DNA of 6,039 nt from Propionibacteriaceae bacterium (GCA_031268065.1 JAIRXX010000285.1:1-6039); one strand, 5' to 3'. Shown: positions 1 to 5,365, counted from the first letter of the stretch. Made by a program: numbers and translations. The notes: a model not told the origin generated them from the letters alone.

Positions 1-731
1 ACCACGCAGTCGTCCCCAAGCGAAATGCCCACCCCGGACTCCGCCCCGAGCAGGCAGCGCCTGCCAATGGTGATCTGCTCCTGGCCGCCGCCGGACAGCG
101 TGCCCATTATGGATGCCCCACCACCGATATCGGTGCCATCCATCACCACGACACCGGCTGAGATGCGCCCCTCGACCATCGACGCGCCCAAGGTGCCGGC
201 GTTGAAATTGACGAACCCCTCGTGCATCACCGTGGTACCCGGCGCCAGGTGTGCCCCGAGCCGGACTCGGCCGGCGTCGGCGATTCGCACCCCGGAGGGC
301 ACCACGTAATCGGTCAGCTGGGGAAATTTGTCCACGCCGAAGACGGTCAGCGGACCCAGGCGGCGCAACCGCAGCCGGGTGGCCTCGAAGTCTTCCGCCG
401 CGCACGGCCCGGCAGACGTCCAGACCACATTGGGCAACACGGCGAAGAGCCCGTCCAGATTGATGGTGCGCGGCTGGCAGAGCCGGGCGCTGAGCAGGTG
501 CAGCCTGAGATATGCGTCCGGAGCGCTCGTCGGCGGGGTGTCCAAGTCGATCTGGACCAGCAGCGGCTCAGTCTTGACCTCGCGCGTTTCATCGAAGGCG
601 GCTGGGGGGAGTTCGGTGCCAGCCGCGCCGTCTAGTGCCGGTCCCAGTTTTGGGGAAGGAAACCAAGTGTCGAGGTGCTGGCCGGAACTATGCGTGTTCA
701 CCAGGCCCCATCCATGTGCGGGACGATTCAT
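1..731 (-). CDS. dapD: 2,3,4,5-tetrahydropyridine-2,6-dicarboxylate N-succinyltransferase (partial, C-terminus off the left edge)
   Basis: DapD transfers succinyl from succinyl-CoA to tetrahydrodipicolinate in the succinylase branch of meso-diaminopimelate/lysine synthesis; it is cytosolic and trimeric. Translating the minus strand from the ATG at 731-729 gives 243 codons open to the window edge. The family is usually a little over 300 residues, so about a quarter is missing. The N-terminal part has the DTWFPSPKL segment (residues 21-29) and [10 protein letters not shown] (72-81). From about residue 148 come left-handed beta-helix hexapeptide repeats, with [20 protein letters not shown] (156-175), NFNAGT (175-180), [13 protein letters not shown] (184-196) and [14 protein letters not shown] (203-216). 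These match the mycobacterial-type enzyme closely; the Glu of MVEGRIS (E187) is the reported active-site residue in that group. An in-frame stop two codons upstream (735-737) makes the ATG at 731 the earliest possible start. No Shine-Dalgarno is visible. The gene is divergent from the methyltransferase gene. Confidence 0.96.
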   Translation of the reverse strand, partial: MNRPAHGWGLVNTHSSGQHLDTWFPSPKLGPALDGAAGTELPPAAFDETREVKTEPLLVQIDLDTPPTSAPDAYLRLHLLSARLCQPRTINLDGLFAVLPNVVWTSAGPCAAEDFEATRLRLRRLGPLTVFGVDKFPQLTDYVVPSGVRIADAGRVRLGAHLAPGTTVMHEGFVNFNAGTLGASMVEGRISAGVVVMDGTDIGGGASIMGTLSGGGQEQITIGRRCLLGAESGVGISLGDDCV

Positions 732-738
732 GGTCTAA

Positions 739-744
739 AGGCTA
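739..744 (-). promoter_or_regulatory. Candidate -10 box for leaderless dapD transcript
   Basis: On the minus strand TAGCCT (TANNNT, the actinobacterial -10 pattern) lies exactly 7 nt before the dapD ATG, so transcription would start at or next to the A of the start codon. No purine-rich ribosome site precedes the ATG. The -35 region is unconvincing (GACGGG at 17 nt spacing). An alternative -10, TAGGGT (complement of 752-757), would give a leader of about 13 nt. Confidence 0.45.
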
Positions 745-858
745 CCGGACGACCCTATATCCCCGTCGGCGGTGTGAGTCTGAACTCAGCCGTGACGCTG
801 CCCGAGATGGTGGGGGCCACTTGGTTTCACCGCGCCCTCGGATCGGCGTGGCTTGGGG

Positions 859-864
859 TAGGCT
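859..864 (+). promoter_or_regulatory. Candidate -10 box for leaderless RNA methyltransferase transcript
   Basis: TAGGCT sits 8 nt upstream of the ATG at 873. There is no Shine-Dalgarno in the 8-nt gap (gcctggcg). No clear -35 was found. The position fits a leaderless mRNA like those proposed for dapD, dapE and the LOG gene in this window. Confidence 0.45.
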
Positions 865-872
865 GCCTGGCG

Positions 873-1691
873 ATGGCCGAGTACATAACGCTGGACGACC
901 AAGCAGATCCCAGGGCGCGCGACTACGTGGGGTTGCGGGACTCCAGCCTGCGCAACTCGCTGGAGGCTGAGCGGGGGCTTTTTGTCGCTGAGGGCGAGAA
1001 GGTGATTCGGCGGGCGATTGCGGCGGGCTACCGGCCCCGGTCGTTCTTGCTGGCCGAGCGCTGGCTGCCCGCGTTGAGCCGGGAATTAGCGGGTTTTGAC
1101 GGCCCGGTCTACCTGGTCAGCGAAGAGTTGGCCGAACAGATCACCGGCTTCCATGTGCATCGCGGGGCGCTCGCGGCGCTGCACCGCGAATTGCGCCACA
1201 GCGTTGCCCAGGTGCTTGGCGGGCAGCGGATAGTGGTCGCGGAAGACATCGTTGACCACGCCAATGTGGGCGCCATCATCCGCAATGCGGCCGGTCTGGG
1301 ATGGGATGGGCTGCTGATTAGCCCGCGCTGCGCCGATCCGCTCTACCGGCGTGCGGTCAAAGTCTCGATGGGCGCTGTTTTCCGGCTGCCCTGGGCCAGG
1401 CTGGACGATTGGGCCACCACCGTCCCGATGCTGCGCCAGGCCGGATTTCTGGTGGCGGCGTTGGCCTTGCGGGAAGACGCCACAGCCTTGGAGCCTTTCG
1501 CCGCTCGGATGCGAGCCAAGCCAGGGAAGCTGGCGATCCTGCTCGGCACCGAGGGGGCAGGCCTATCCCAGCGTTGGATCGAGCAGGCCGACCTCTGCGT
1601 GCGGATACCGATGCGGGCCGGTATCGACTCGCTCAATGTTGCCGCCGCCAGCGCCATCGCCTGCTACGCGCTTGGGCCGGTTCCGGGCTGA
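873..1691 (+). CDS. SpoU/TrmH-family (SPOUT) RNA 2'-O-ribose methyltransferase
   Basis: This 272-residue protein should methylate a ribose 2'-OH in rRNA or tRNA using S-adenosylmethionine bound in a trefoil knot. The N-terminal 100 or so residues look like the SpoU substrate-binding domain (GLFVAEGEKVIRRA, 35-48). The catalytic domain shows the three SPOUT motifs: NVGAIIRNA (131-139, with N131 and R137), LGTEGAGLS (224-232, with E227), and IPMRAGIDSLNVAAASAI (245-262, with S253 and N255). All key residues are present and the length is typical. The frame stays open upstream to an ATG at 675, but that extension overlaps the 5' end of divergent dapD and does not resemble the family. The start at 873 is preferred because it begins shortly before the substrate-binding domain and lies 8 nt after a TAGGCT -10 box. 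The target nucleotide cannot be read from sequence. It is divergent from dapD and 108 nt ahead of the hydrolase gene. Confidence 0.93.
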   Translation: MAEYITLDDQADPRARDYVGLRDSSLRNSLEAERGLFVAEGEKVIRRAIAAGYRPRSFLLAERWLPALSRELAGFDGPVYLVSEELAEQITGFHVHRGALAALHRELRHSVAQVLGGQRIVVAEDIVDHANVGAIIRNAAGLGWDGLLISPRCADPLYRRAVKVSMGAVFRLPWARLDDWATTVPMLRQAGFLVAALALREDATALEPFAARMRAKPGKLAILLGTEGAGLSQRWIEQADLCVRIPMRAGIDSLNVAAASAIACYALGPVPG

Positions 1692-1759
1692 GGGGTGTTG
1701 CCAGCCCAAGGGCGCAGGCGTTTGCTGGCGGCGGCTGTTCTGGACAGGTTGAACGGCGG

Positions 1760-1765
1760 TAATGT
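1760..1765 (+). promoter_or_regulatory. Candidate -10 box for the alpha/beta hydrolase gene
   Basis: TAATGT fits TANNNT and lies 34 nt before the ATG at 1800. It would place the start of transcription near 1772 and give a short leader of about 28 nt that includes the ribosome-binding site. No good -35 is seen at 16-18 nt spacing. The 108-nt gap after the methyltransferase gene leaves room for a separate promoter. Confidence 0.35.
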
Positions 1766-1785
1766 GGGGGAAGAATTGTCTCCTT

Positions 1786-1794
1786 GAGGAAGGA
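1786..1794 (+). promoter_or_regulatory. Strong Shine-Dalgarno for the alpha/beta hydrolase gene
   Basis: GAGGAAGGA ends 5 nt before the ATG at 1800 and supports that start. It stands out because most neighbours have no ribosome-binding site. GTCTCC just upstream (1779-1784) could pair imperfectly with GGA and GAC around it. Confidence 0.75.
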
Positions 1795-1799
1795 CGAAG

Positions 1800-2606
1800 A
1801 TGTCCAAAGAATTCACGTTCGCCAGCTTTGACGGCACCAAGTTGTTCGCCAAGCTTGAGGTGCCGACTGGTCCGAAGGCGTTGGTGGTCATCGTCCACGG
1901 CCTGTGCGAGCATTTGGGCCGCTACGACTACCTTGCGGCGCGGCTGCTCGCCCAGCGTTATGCGGTCTTCCGTTTCGACCACCGTGGCCACGGGCGCTCG
2001 GATGGCGAGCGGGTCTACTATTCCGATTTCAACGAAATCGTGGACGACACCAATGCGGCTTTTGACGTGGCCCAGCGCGAAGTCCCAGACCTGGCCACCT
2101 ATGTCATCGGGCACTCGATGGGCGGTTACGCCGCCACATTGTTCGGCACGAAATATCCCGAGAAAGCCGCTGGCATCGTGCTCTCCGGCGCGCTTACCAG
2201 ATACAACAACGCGCTGATGGGGCCGCTGCCAATGCCAGGAGACCCGCACAGCTATCTCCCCAACGAACTGGGCGGCGGGGTTTGCTCCGATCCGGCGGTG
2301 GCCGAGGCTTACGACGCCGATCCGCTGGTAGGCAAGCAGATATCGATTGGACTGTGCAATTCCTTCGCCGGTGGTTTGGAATACCTGAAGGCGGAAGCGG
2401 CGGCGTTCAAGGCTCCGGCGCTGATTCTGCATGGCGGCATCGACGGGTTGGTCGCCGAATTGGATTCCCGCCAATTGTTCGGCGAGATTTCCACCACCGA
2501 CAAATCATTGCGCATCTACGCCGGGTTGATGCATGAAATCTTCAACGAGTTCAGCAAGGACGAAGTGATAAAGGACGTGGTGCGCTGGCTCAACAGCCGG
2601 GTTTAG
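1800..2606 (+). CDS. Alpha/beta hydrolase, monoacylglycerol-lipase-like (Hydrolase_4 type)
   Basis: This is a 268-residue serine hydrolase with no signal peptide, so probably cytosolic. It shows the family landmarks in order: the HGLCEH oxyanion segment (33-38), FDHRGHGRSDG (59-69), and the nucleophile elbow GHSMGG (104-109) with S106. The HGGIDGLV segment (211-218) supplies acid D215, and GLMHEIFNE (242-250) supplies H245. The Ser-Asp-His triad is therefore complete. The HGLCEH and GLMHEIFNE motifs are characteristic of monoacylglycerol lipases/lysophospholipases, which release fatty acid from monoacylglycerol; the true substrate here is unproven and could be another ester. The start is fixed by the GAGGAAGGA site. 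It sits between the methyltransferase gene and dapE, with its own candidate -10 and a stem-loop starting at its stop codon, so it may be a single-gene transcription unit. Confidence 0.93.
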   Translation: MSKEFTFASFDGTKLFAKLEVPTGPKALVVIVHGLCEHLGRYDYLAARLLAQRYAVFRFDHRGHGRSDGERVYYSDFNEIVDDTNAAFDVAQREVPDLATYVIGHSMGGYAATLFGTKYPEKAAGIVLSGALTRYNNALMGPLPMPGDPHSYLPNELGGGVCSDPAVAEAYDADPLVGKQISIGLCNSFAGGLEYLKAEAAAFKAPALILHGGIDGLVAELDSRQLFGEISTTDKSLRIYAGLMHEIFNEFSKDEVIKDVVRWLNSRV

Positions 2607-2633
2607 CCGCCAGCGGCATAAGGCTGGTGGCTA
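2604..2633 (+). terminator. Stem-loop overlapping the hydrolase stop codon, possible terminator without U-tract
   Basis: TAGCCGCCAGC (2604-2614) and GCTGGTGGCTA (2623-2633) pair over 11 bp with one G-U wobble around an 8-nt loop (ggcataag). The stem begins with the stop codon TAG itself. No run of T follows, so this is not a classical intrinsic terminator. It could be a U-less actinobacterial terminator or an mRNA 3'-end stabiliser separating the hydrolase gene from dapE. Confidence 0.5.
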
Positions 2634-2672
2634 GGCAGCGGTTCGCCCCCGCCTGATCGCGTCCCAGCGCAG

Positions 2673-2678
2673 TAGGAT
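2673..2678 (+). promoter_or_regulatory. Candidate -10 box for leaderless dapE transcript
   Basis: TAGGAT lies 7 nt upstream of the ATG at 2686. The spacer gccgggt has no good Shine-Dalgarno. The hexamer overlaps an earlier in-frame ATG at 2677, which argues that 2686 is the real start. No convincing -35 is seen. Confidence 0.5.
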
Positions 2679-2685
2679 GCCGGGT

Positions 2686-3732
2686 ATGGGCTTGGAATTA
2701 GGCGGGGATTTGGTCGCGCTGCTGCGCGCAATCGTTGATATCGAGTCGGTCAGCGGCAATGAGAAACGGCTGGCCGACGAGATAGCGGAGGCGCTGCGGG
2801 CGTATCCGCACTTGGAGGTGTTGCGCGATCAAGACTTGGTGGTGGCCCGCACCAACTTGGGGCGTGAGCGGCGGGTGGTGGTGGCCGGGCACATCGACAC
2901 CGTTCCGGTGGCCGCAAATTTGCCCAGCTATTTCGAGGATGGCCGGATTTACGGGCGCGGGAGCTGCGATATGAAAGCCGGTGTCGCGGTGATGCTGGCC
3001 GCCGCCGCCGCCTTGAAGGCCCCAAAATACGACGTGACCTGGATTTTCTACGACCACGAGGAAGTAGCAGCCGAGTTGAACGGCTTGGGCAGGCTCGACC
3101 CCGAGCTGCTCCAAGGCGAGCTGGCCATTTTGATGGAGCCAACTTCCGCGCAAATAGAGGGCGGGTGCCAGGGCACGTTGCGTTTCAACATCAAAACCAA
3201 GGGCCGCAAAGCCCATGCTGGGCGGGCCTGGCTGGGGCACAACGCCATCCACGACGCCGCCGACGTGCTTTTCCGGCTCTACCGCTACAAGCCGCGCGAA
3301 GTGTCGGTGGACGGGCTTGTTTACAAAGAGGGGCTGAACGCGGTGGCCATTCGCGGCGGGGTCGCCGTGAACGTCATTCCCGACGAATGCGTCATCACCA
3401 TCAATTTCCGCTTCGCCCCTGACCGCGACGAGGCCGACGCCAAAGCGTTCATCGCCCAGACTTTCACCGGCTATGTCCCCGAGTACATCGATTTCGCCCC
3501 CGGCGCCCGCCCCGGCTTGGACCGGGGGATCAGCAAAGATTTCGCCGAGACCATCGGCGGCAAAGTTTCGCCCAAATACGGCTGGACCGATGTGGCCCGT
3601 TTCTCCGCGCTGGGGATCCCCGCAGTCAACTACGGCCCCGGCGATCCGGGCAAGGCGCACGCCGACGATGAATTCTGCCCGGTGGAGCAATTGCGGTCCT
3701 GCCACGCCGGGATTATCCGCTACCTCGGCTAG
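2686..3732 (+). CDS. dapE: Succinyl-diaminopimelate desuccinylase
   Basis: DapE hydrolyses N-succinyl-L,L-diaminopimelate to L,L-diaminopimelate and succinate, two steps after DapD; it is a di-zinc M20-family cytosolic enzyme. The 348-residue protein has every metal and catalytic residue expected. These are H69 and D71 in AGHIDTVP, D95 in GRGSCDMKAG, general base E125 and ligand E126 in FYDHEE, E151 in MEPT, and H325 in GPGDPGKAHADDE. The dimerisation (lid) domain is roughly residues 165-280. The YGWTDVARFSALGIPAVNYG segment (298-317) is characteristic of actinobacterial DapE. An ATG three codons earlier (2677) is in frame, but it lies inside the probable -10 box, and the protein from 2686 starts where the mycobacterial homologue does. 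Its partner dapD is on the opposite strand 1.95 kb away, beyond the methyltransferase and hydrolase genes. Confidence 0.97.
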   Translation: MGLELGGDLVALLRAIVDIESVSGNEKRLADEIAEALRAYPHLEVLRDQDLVVARTNLGRERRVVVAGHIDTVPVAANLPSYFEDGRIYGRGSCDMKAGVAVMLAAAAALKAPKYDVTWIFYDHEEVAAELNGLGRLDPELLQGELAILMEPTSAQIEGGCQGTLRFNIKTKGRKAHAGRAWLGHNAIHDAADVLFRLYRYKPREVSVDGLVYKEGLNAVAIRGGVAVNVIPDECVITINFRFAPDRDEADAKAFIAQTFTGYVPEYIDFAPGARPGLDRGISKDFAETIGGKVSPKYGWTDVARFSALGIPAVNYGPGDPGKAHADDEFCPVEQLRSCHAGIIRYLG

Positions 3733-3780
3733 CCAACTGGGATGCGCGTGGCCTGTCGCGGGCTGGCGGCGGCAATGGGC

Positions 3781-3786
3781 TAGGTT
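3781..3786 (+). promoter_or_regulatory. Candidate -10 box for leaderless LOG-family gene transcript
   Basis: TAGGTT sits 6 nt before the ATG at 3793, with gggact between and no Shine-Dalgarno at a usable distance. The gap from dapE is only 60 nt, so read-through from dapE is also possible. Confidence 0.4.
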
Positions 3787-3792
3787 GGGACT

Positions 3793-4503
3793 ATGAGCAA
3801 ACGCATTCAAGGCCCGGCATTCCGCGATTATGACCAGGTGCTGCCCACCACAACGGACGAGCGGCTGCTGGCCAATAAGTCGGACGCATCCTGGGTGCAT
3901 TCCGATCCATTTAGGGCAATGCGCATCCAGGCTGAATTCGTGGACGGCTTCGGCACCCTGGCCGAGTTGGGACCGGCCATCGGCGTTTTCGGCTCGGCAA
4001 GGGTCCAACCCGGCGACGGGCATTACGCGAACGCTTACCAGATCGGGCAGCTGTTGGCCGAAAAGGGATACGCGGCGATCACCGGTGGGGGGCCGGGAGT
4101 TATGGAGGCGGTCAACAAGGGAGCGCTCGAAGCTGGGGGAGTGTCGGTCGGGCTTGGCATTGAATTGCCTTTTGAGCAGATGATGAACGACTATGTTTCG
4201 CTCGGCATCAACTTCCGCTACTTCTTCGTCCGCAAGGTGATGTTCTTGAAATACTCCCAGGGCTTCATCGTGATGCCAGGCGGCTTCGGCACCTTTGACG
4301 AAGTGTTCGAGGCGCTCACCCTCGTGCAGACGCGGAAGGTCAAATCGTTCCCCGTCGTTCTCTTCGACACCGATTTCTGGTCCGGCCTGCTGGATTGGGT
4401 GCGGGAGAAAATGCTGACGCATTCCTATATCGCCGCAGCTGATCTGGACTTGGTTCGTTTGACCGACGATCCCGAAGAAGCGGTTGAGCTGGCGCTGCTG
4501 TAG
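3793..4503 (+). CDS. LOG/TIGR00730-family Rossmann-fold protein (putative nucleoside 5'-monophosphate phosphoribohydrolase)
   Basis: This 236-residue protein belongs to the LOG ('lonely guy') / lysine-decarboxylase-like family. Characterised members cleave the N-glycosidic bond of (cytokinin) nucleoside monophosphates, releasing base and ribose 5-phosphate. Visible motifs are VFGSAR (65-70), ITGGGPGVMEAVNKG (96-110), FFVRK (144-148) with the catalytic-type Arg, and the family signature PGGFGTFDE (162-170) ending in E170. An N-terminal extension of about 60 residues, including WVHSDPFRAMRIQAEFV (34-50), marks it as the longer actinobacterial subgroup rather than the short LOG of about 190 residues. 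The older 'lysine decarboxylase' label of this family is a misannotation, so its place beside dapE does not imply lysine breakdown. The physiological substrate is unknown. It lies 60 nt after dapE and may be co-transcribed with it or started from its own TAGGTT box. Confidence 0.93.
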   Translation: MSKRIQGPAFRDYDQVLPTTTDERLLANKSDASWVHSDPFRAMRIQAEFVDGFGTLAELGPAIGVFGSARVQPGDGHYANAYQIGQLLAEKGYAAITGGGPGVMEAVNKGALEAGGVSVGLGIELPFEQMMNDYVSLGINFRYFFVRKVMFLKYSQGFIVMPGGFGTFDEVFEALTLVQTRKVKSFPVVLFDTDFWSGLLDWVREKMLTHSYIAAADLDLVRLTDDPEEAVELALL

Positions 4504-4672
4504 TTTGGCGGCTGGGGCGGCGGGTTGGGTTCGCACCGGGGGACTTCCCACAGGCAAAACCCTGGCAGGCCCTGAGGATGAGATGCCCTCCGCCGTGGCC
4601 GGTTGGCGGCGGGGTTGGACATTTTGTGGCCGCTTTCCGGGGTTGGCCCGGTTAGTAAGTAGAATTCGGCCT
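4504..4672 (+). other. Intergenic region upstream of the DivIVA-like gene
   Basis: This is the longest plus-strand gap in the window, 169 nt. It begins with clustered G-runs (4514-4542). It contains GGTTGG at 4601-4606, 4613-4618 and 4641-4646, with two copies embedded in a repeated GGGGTTGG (4611-4618 and 4639-4646). It ends with the TAGAAT candidate -10. I see no small gene with a ribosome site and no U-tract terminator in it. Confidence 0.5.
4660..4665 (+). promoter_or_regulatory. Candidate -10 box for leaderless DivIVA-like gene transcript
   Basis: TAGAAT is 7 nt before the ATG at 4673, and the gap tcggcct has no Shine-Dalgarno. It is the most AT-rich stretch of the 169-nt gap. This supports the start at 4673 over longer in-frame alternatives that would overlap the LOG gene. 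Confidence 0.5.
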
Positions 4673-5110
4673 ATGGAATTGGCGCTGTGGGTATTGGCCG
4701 CTGTCGTGCTCGGCCTGGGTGCGGTCGCGGCCAGTGGCCGCTTCGGAGAAATGCCCGGCACCCTGACCGACACGCCGAAGCCGTACATCCCAGCTGGCCT
4801 GCTCGATGGGGAAGATATTCGCGCCACCAGATTCAACGTGGTCGCCCGAGGCTACTCGGTGGAGCAAGTGGATGAATTGCTGGATCGCGTCGCCCTCCAA
4901 TTCGACCAGCTTGACCAGAGTTGGCATTCCATCGGCGCCCACACTGCCAGCAGCGCGGAAATCGCTGGCGGCACCGCGCCGCAAGACGCCGCAGCACCGC
5001 CAGCGCTGGACGTCCAGGCGGGCGAAGCGGCCATGTTGGAGCCGGAGAAGGCCGATGTGGACGCTCCCGTCTCGTTTTCGCTTTCGCCCAAGGGCGAAGG
5101 AATGGAATAA
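4673..5110 (+). CDS. Membrane-anchored DivIVA-motif protein of unknown function
   Basis: The 145-residue protein has one N-terminal hydrophobic segment (about residues 3-20, WVLAAVVLGLGAVAA), probably a membrane anchor. After a linker comes a DivIVA-like motif: LDGEDIRATRFNVVARGYSV (44-63) continuing EQVDELLDRV (64-73). This matches the short DivIVA domain repeat found in actinobacterial proteins such as M. tuberculosis Rv1209. The motif is followed by a short amphipathic helix and an Ala/Pro/acid-rich, probably disordered tail (about 90-145). It lacks the long coiled coil of true DivIVA/Wag31, so it is unlikely to be the polar scaffold itself. It might interact with envelope-growth or division machinery, which is inference. 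The frame is open further upstream, but that sequence overlaps the LOG gene and precedes the hydrophobic start. DUF3117 follows after 36 nt, suggesting a shared transcript. Confidence 0.85.
   Translation: MELALWVLAAVVLGLGAVAASGRFGEMPGTLTDTPKPYIPAGLLDGEDIRATRFNVVARGYSVEQVDELLDRVALQFDQLDQSWHSIGAHTASSAEIAGGTAPQDAAAPPALDVQAGEAAMLEPEKADVDAPVSFSLSPKGEGME
5081..5100 (+). repeat. Inverted repeat at the 3' end of the DivIVA-like gene
   Basis: CTTTCGCC (5081-5088) and GGCGAAGG (5093-5100) can form an 8-bp stem with one wobble around a CAAG loop, ending 8 nt before the stop codon at 5108. It is followed by AT-rich sequence but no T-run. It could slow or partly end transcription between the DivIVA-like and DUF3117 genes, or be incidental. 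Confidence 0.3.
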
Positions 5111-5116
5111 TAGAGT
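5111..5116 (+). promoter_or_regulatory. Possible -10 box for the DUF3117 gene
   Basis: TAGAGT fits TANNNT in an AT-rich patch directly after the DivIVA-like stop. A start near 5124 would give a leader of about 23 nt that includes the GAGG ribosome site. No -35 is evident, and co-transcription with the upstream gene is equally possible. Confidence 0.3.
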
Positions 5117-5136
5117 AGTTCGTTCCAGCAAAGAAT

Positions 5137-5140
5137 GAGG
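5137..5140 (+). promoter_or_regulatory. Shine-Dalgarno that decides the DUF3117 start
   Basis: GAGG ends 6 nt before the ATG at 5147. It overlaps an earlier in-frame ATG at 5135, which has no ribosome site of its own, so initiation at 5147 is favoured. Confidence 0.65.
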
Positions 5141-5146
5141 TATGCG

Positions 5147-5317
5147 ATGGCAGCGATGAAACCGCGAACCGGCGATGGCCCTATCGAAGTGGCCAAAGAA
5201 GGTCGAATTATTGCCATGCGGATACCCGCCGAAGGCGGGGGGCGTTTGGTCATAGAGCTGAACGCCGCTGAGGCAGCCGAACTCAAGGCGGCGCTGGAAG
5301 GTGTTGTGGGGGTATAG
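5147..5317 (+). CDS. DUF3117 family small protein
   Basis: This 56-residue protein opens with MAAMKPRTGDGP (1-12), continues with KEGRIIAMRIP (17-27) and GGGRLVIELNAAEAAELKAA (30-49), and matches the DUF3117 family (for example M. tuberculosis Rv1211) over its whole length. The family is confined to Actinobacteria, is strongly conserved and has no assigned function. The predicted layout is two or three short beta strands followed by a helix (about 40-52), with a basic N-terminal half. Known homologues begin at MAAMKPR, which fits the start at 5147 and the GAGG site just upstream. It follows the DivIVA-like gene by 36 nt and is closed by a strong terminator. No membrane segment or signal peptide is present. 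Confidence 0.93.
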   Translation: MAAMKPRTGDGPIEVAKEGRIIAMRIPAEGGGRLVIELNAAEAAELKAALEGVVGV

Positions 5318-5334
5318 ACCCGAGAGAGCAAACT

Positions 5335-5365
5335 GGGGGGTCGGGACTCGACCCCTCGTTTTTTT
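5335..5365 (+). terminator. Intrinsic terminator after the DUF3117 gene
   Basis: GGGGTCG (5337-5343) pairs with CGACCCC (5349-5355) around the loop ggact; a wobble and one more G-C pair extend the stem to 5335/5357. It is followed by seven T (5359-5365). This ends the plus-strand run between two convergent genes. Immediately after it, GCGCCG (5366-5371) and CGGCGC (5375-5380) form a second GC-only stem-loop. Confidence 0.9.

Noticed and set aside
25..738. Several plus-strand open frames of 70-137 codons in the first 740 bases
   Set aside because: They are antisense to dapD, are Arg/Pro/Ser-rich as expected for shadows in GC-rich DNA, and the dapD frame is clearly the coding one.
675..872. 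N-terminal extension of the RNA methyltransferase from an ATG at 675
   Set aside because: It overlaps the 5' end of divergent dapD, has no ribosome site and adds 66 residues unlike the family. The ATG at 873 follows a TAGGCT box and starts where the substrate-binding domain requires.
1700..1729. Inverted repeat GCCAGC/GCTGGC after the methyltransferase gene as a terminator
   Set aside because: The stem is only 6 bp, the loop is 18 nt and no T-run follows, so it is too weak to call.
1563..2474. A 303-codon minus-strand open frame across the hydrolase gene
   Set aside because: It is an antisense shadow of a gene with an intact catalytic triad and a strong Shine-Dalgarno; no domain is recognisable in the antisense product.
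2677..2685. Earlier dapE ATG at 2677
   Set aside because: It lies inside the candidate -10 hexamer, has no ribosome site, and the homologous protein starts at the later ATG.
4601..4646. Repeated GGTTGG/GGGGTTGG units as a binding-site array
   Set aside because: Spacing is irregular (12 and 28 nt) and such short G-rich words recur by chance at this GC content.
4484..4672. 63-codon upstream extension of the DivIVA-like protein
   Set aside because: It overlaps the end of the LOG gene and would put a long Gly/Arg/Trp-rich stretch before the hydrophobic anchor. The start at 4673 has a TAGAAT box 7 nt upstream.
2698..4836. A 712-codon open frame on the minus strand across dapE, the LOG gene and the start of the DivIVA-like gene
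   Set aside because: Its codons are in register with the sense codons of dapE and the LOG gene, so it stays open because TTA, CTA and TCA codons are rare in high-GC genes. The sense proteins have complete family motifs; the antisense product has no recognisable domain.
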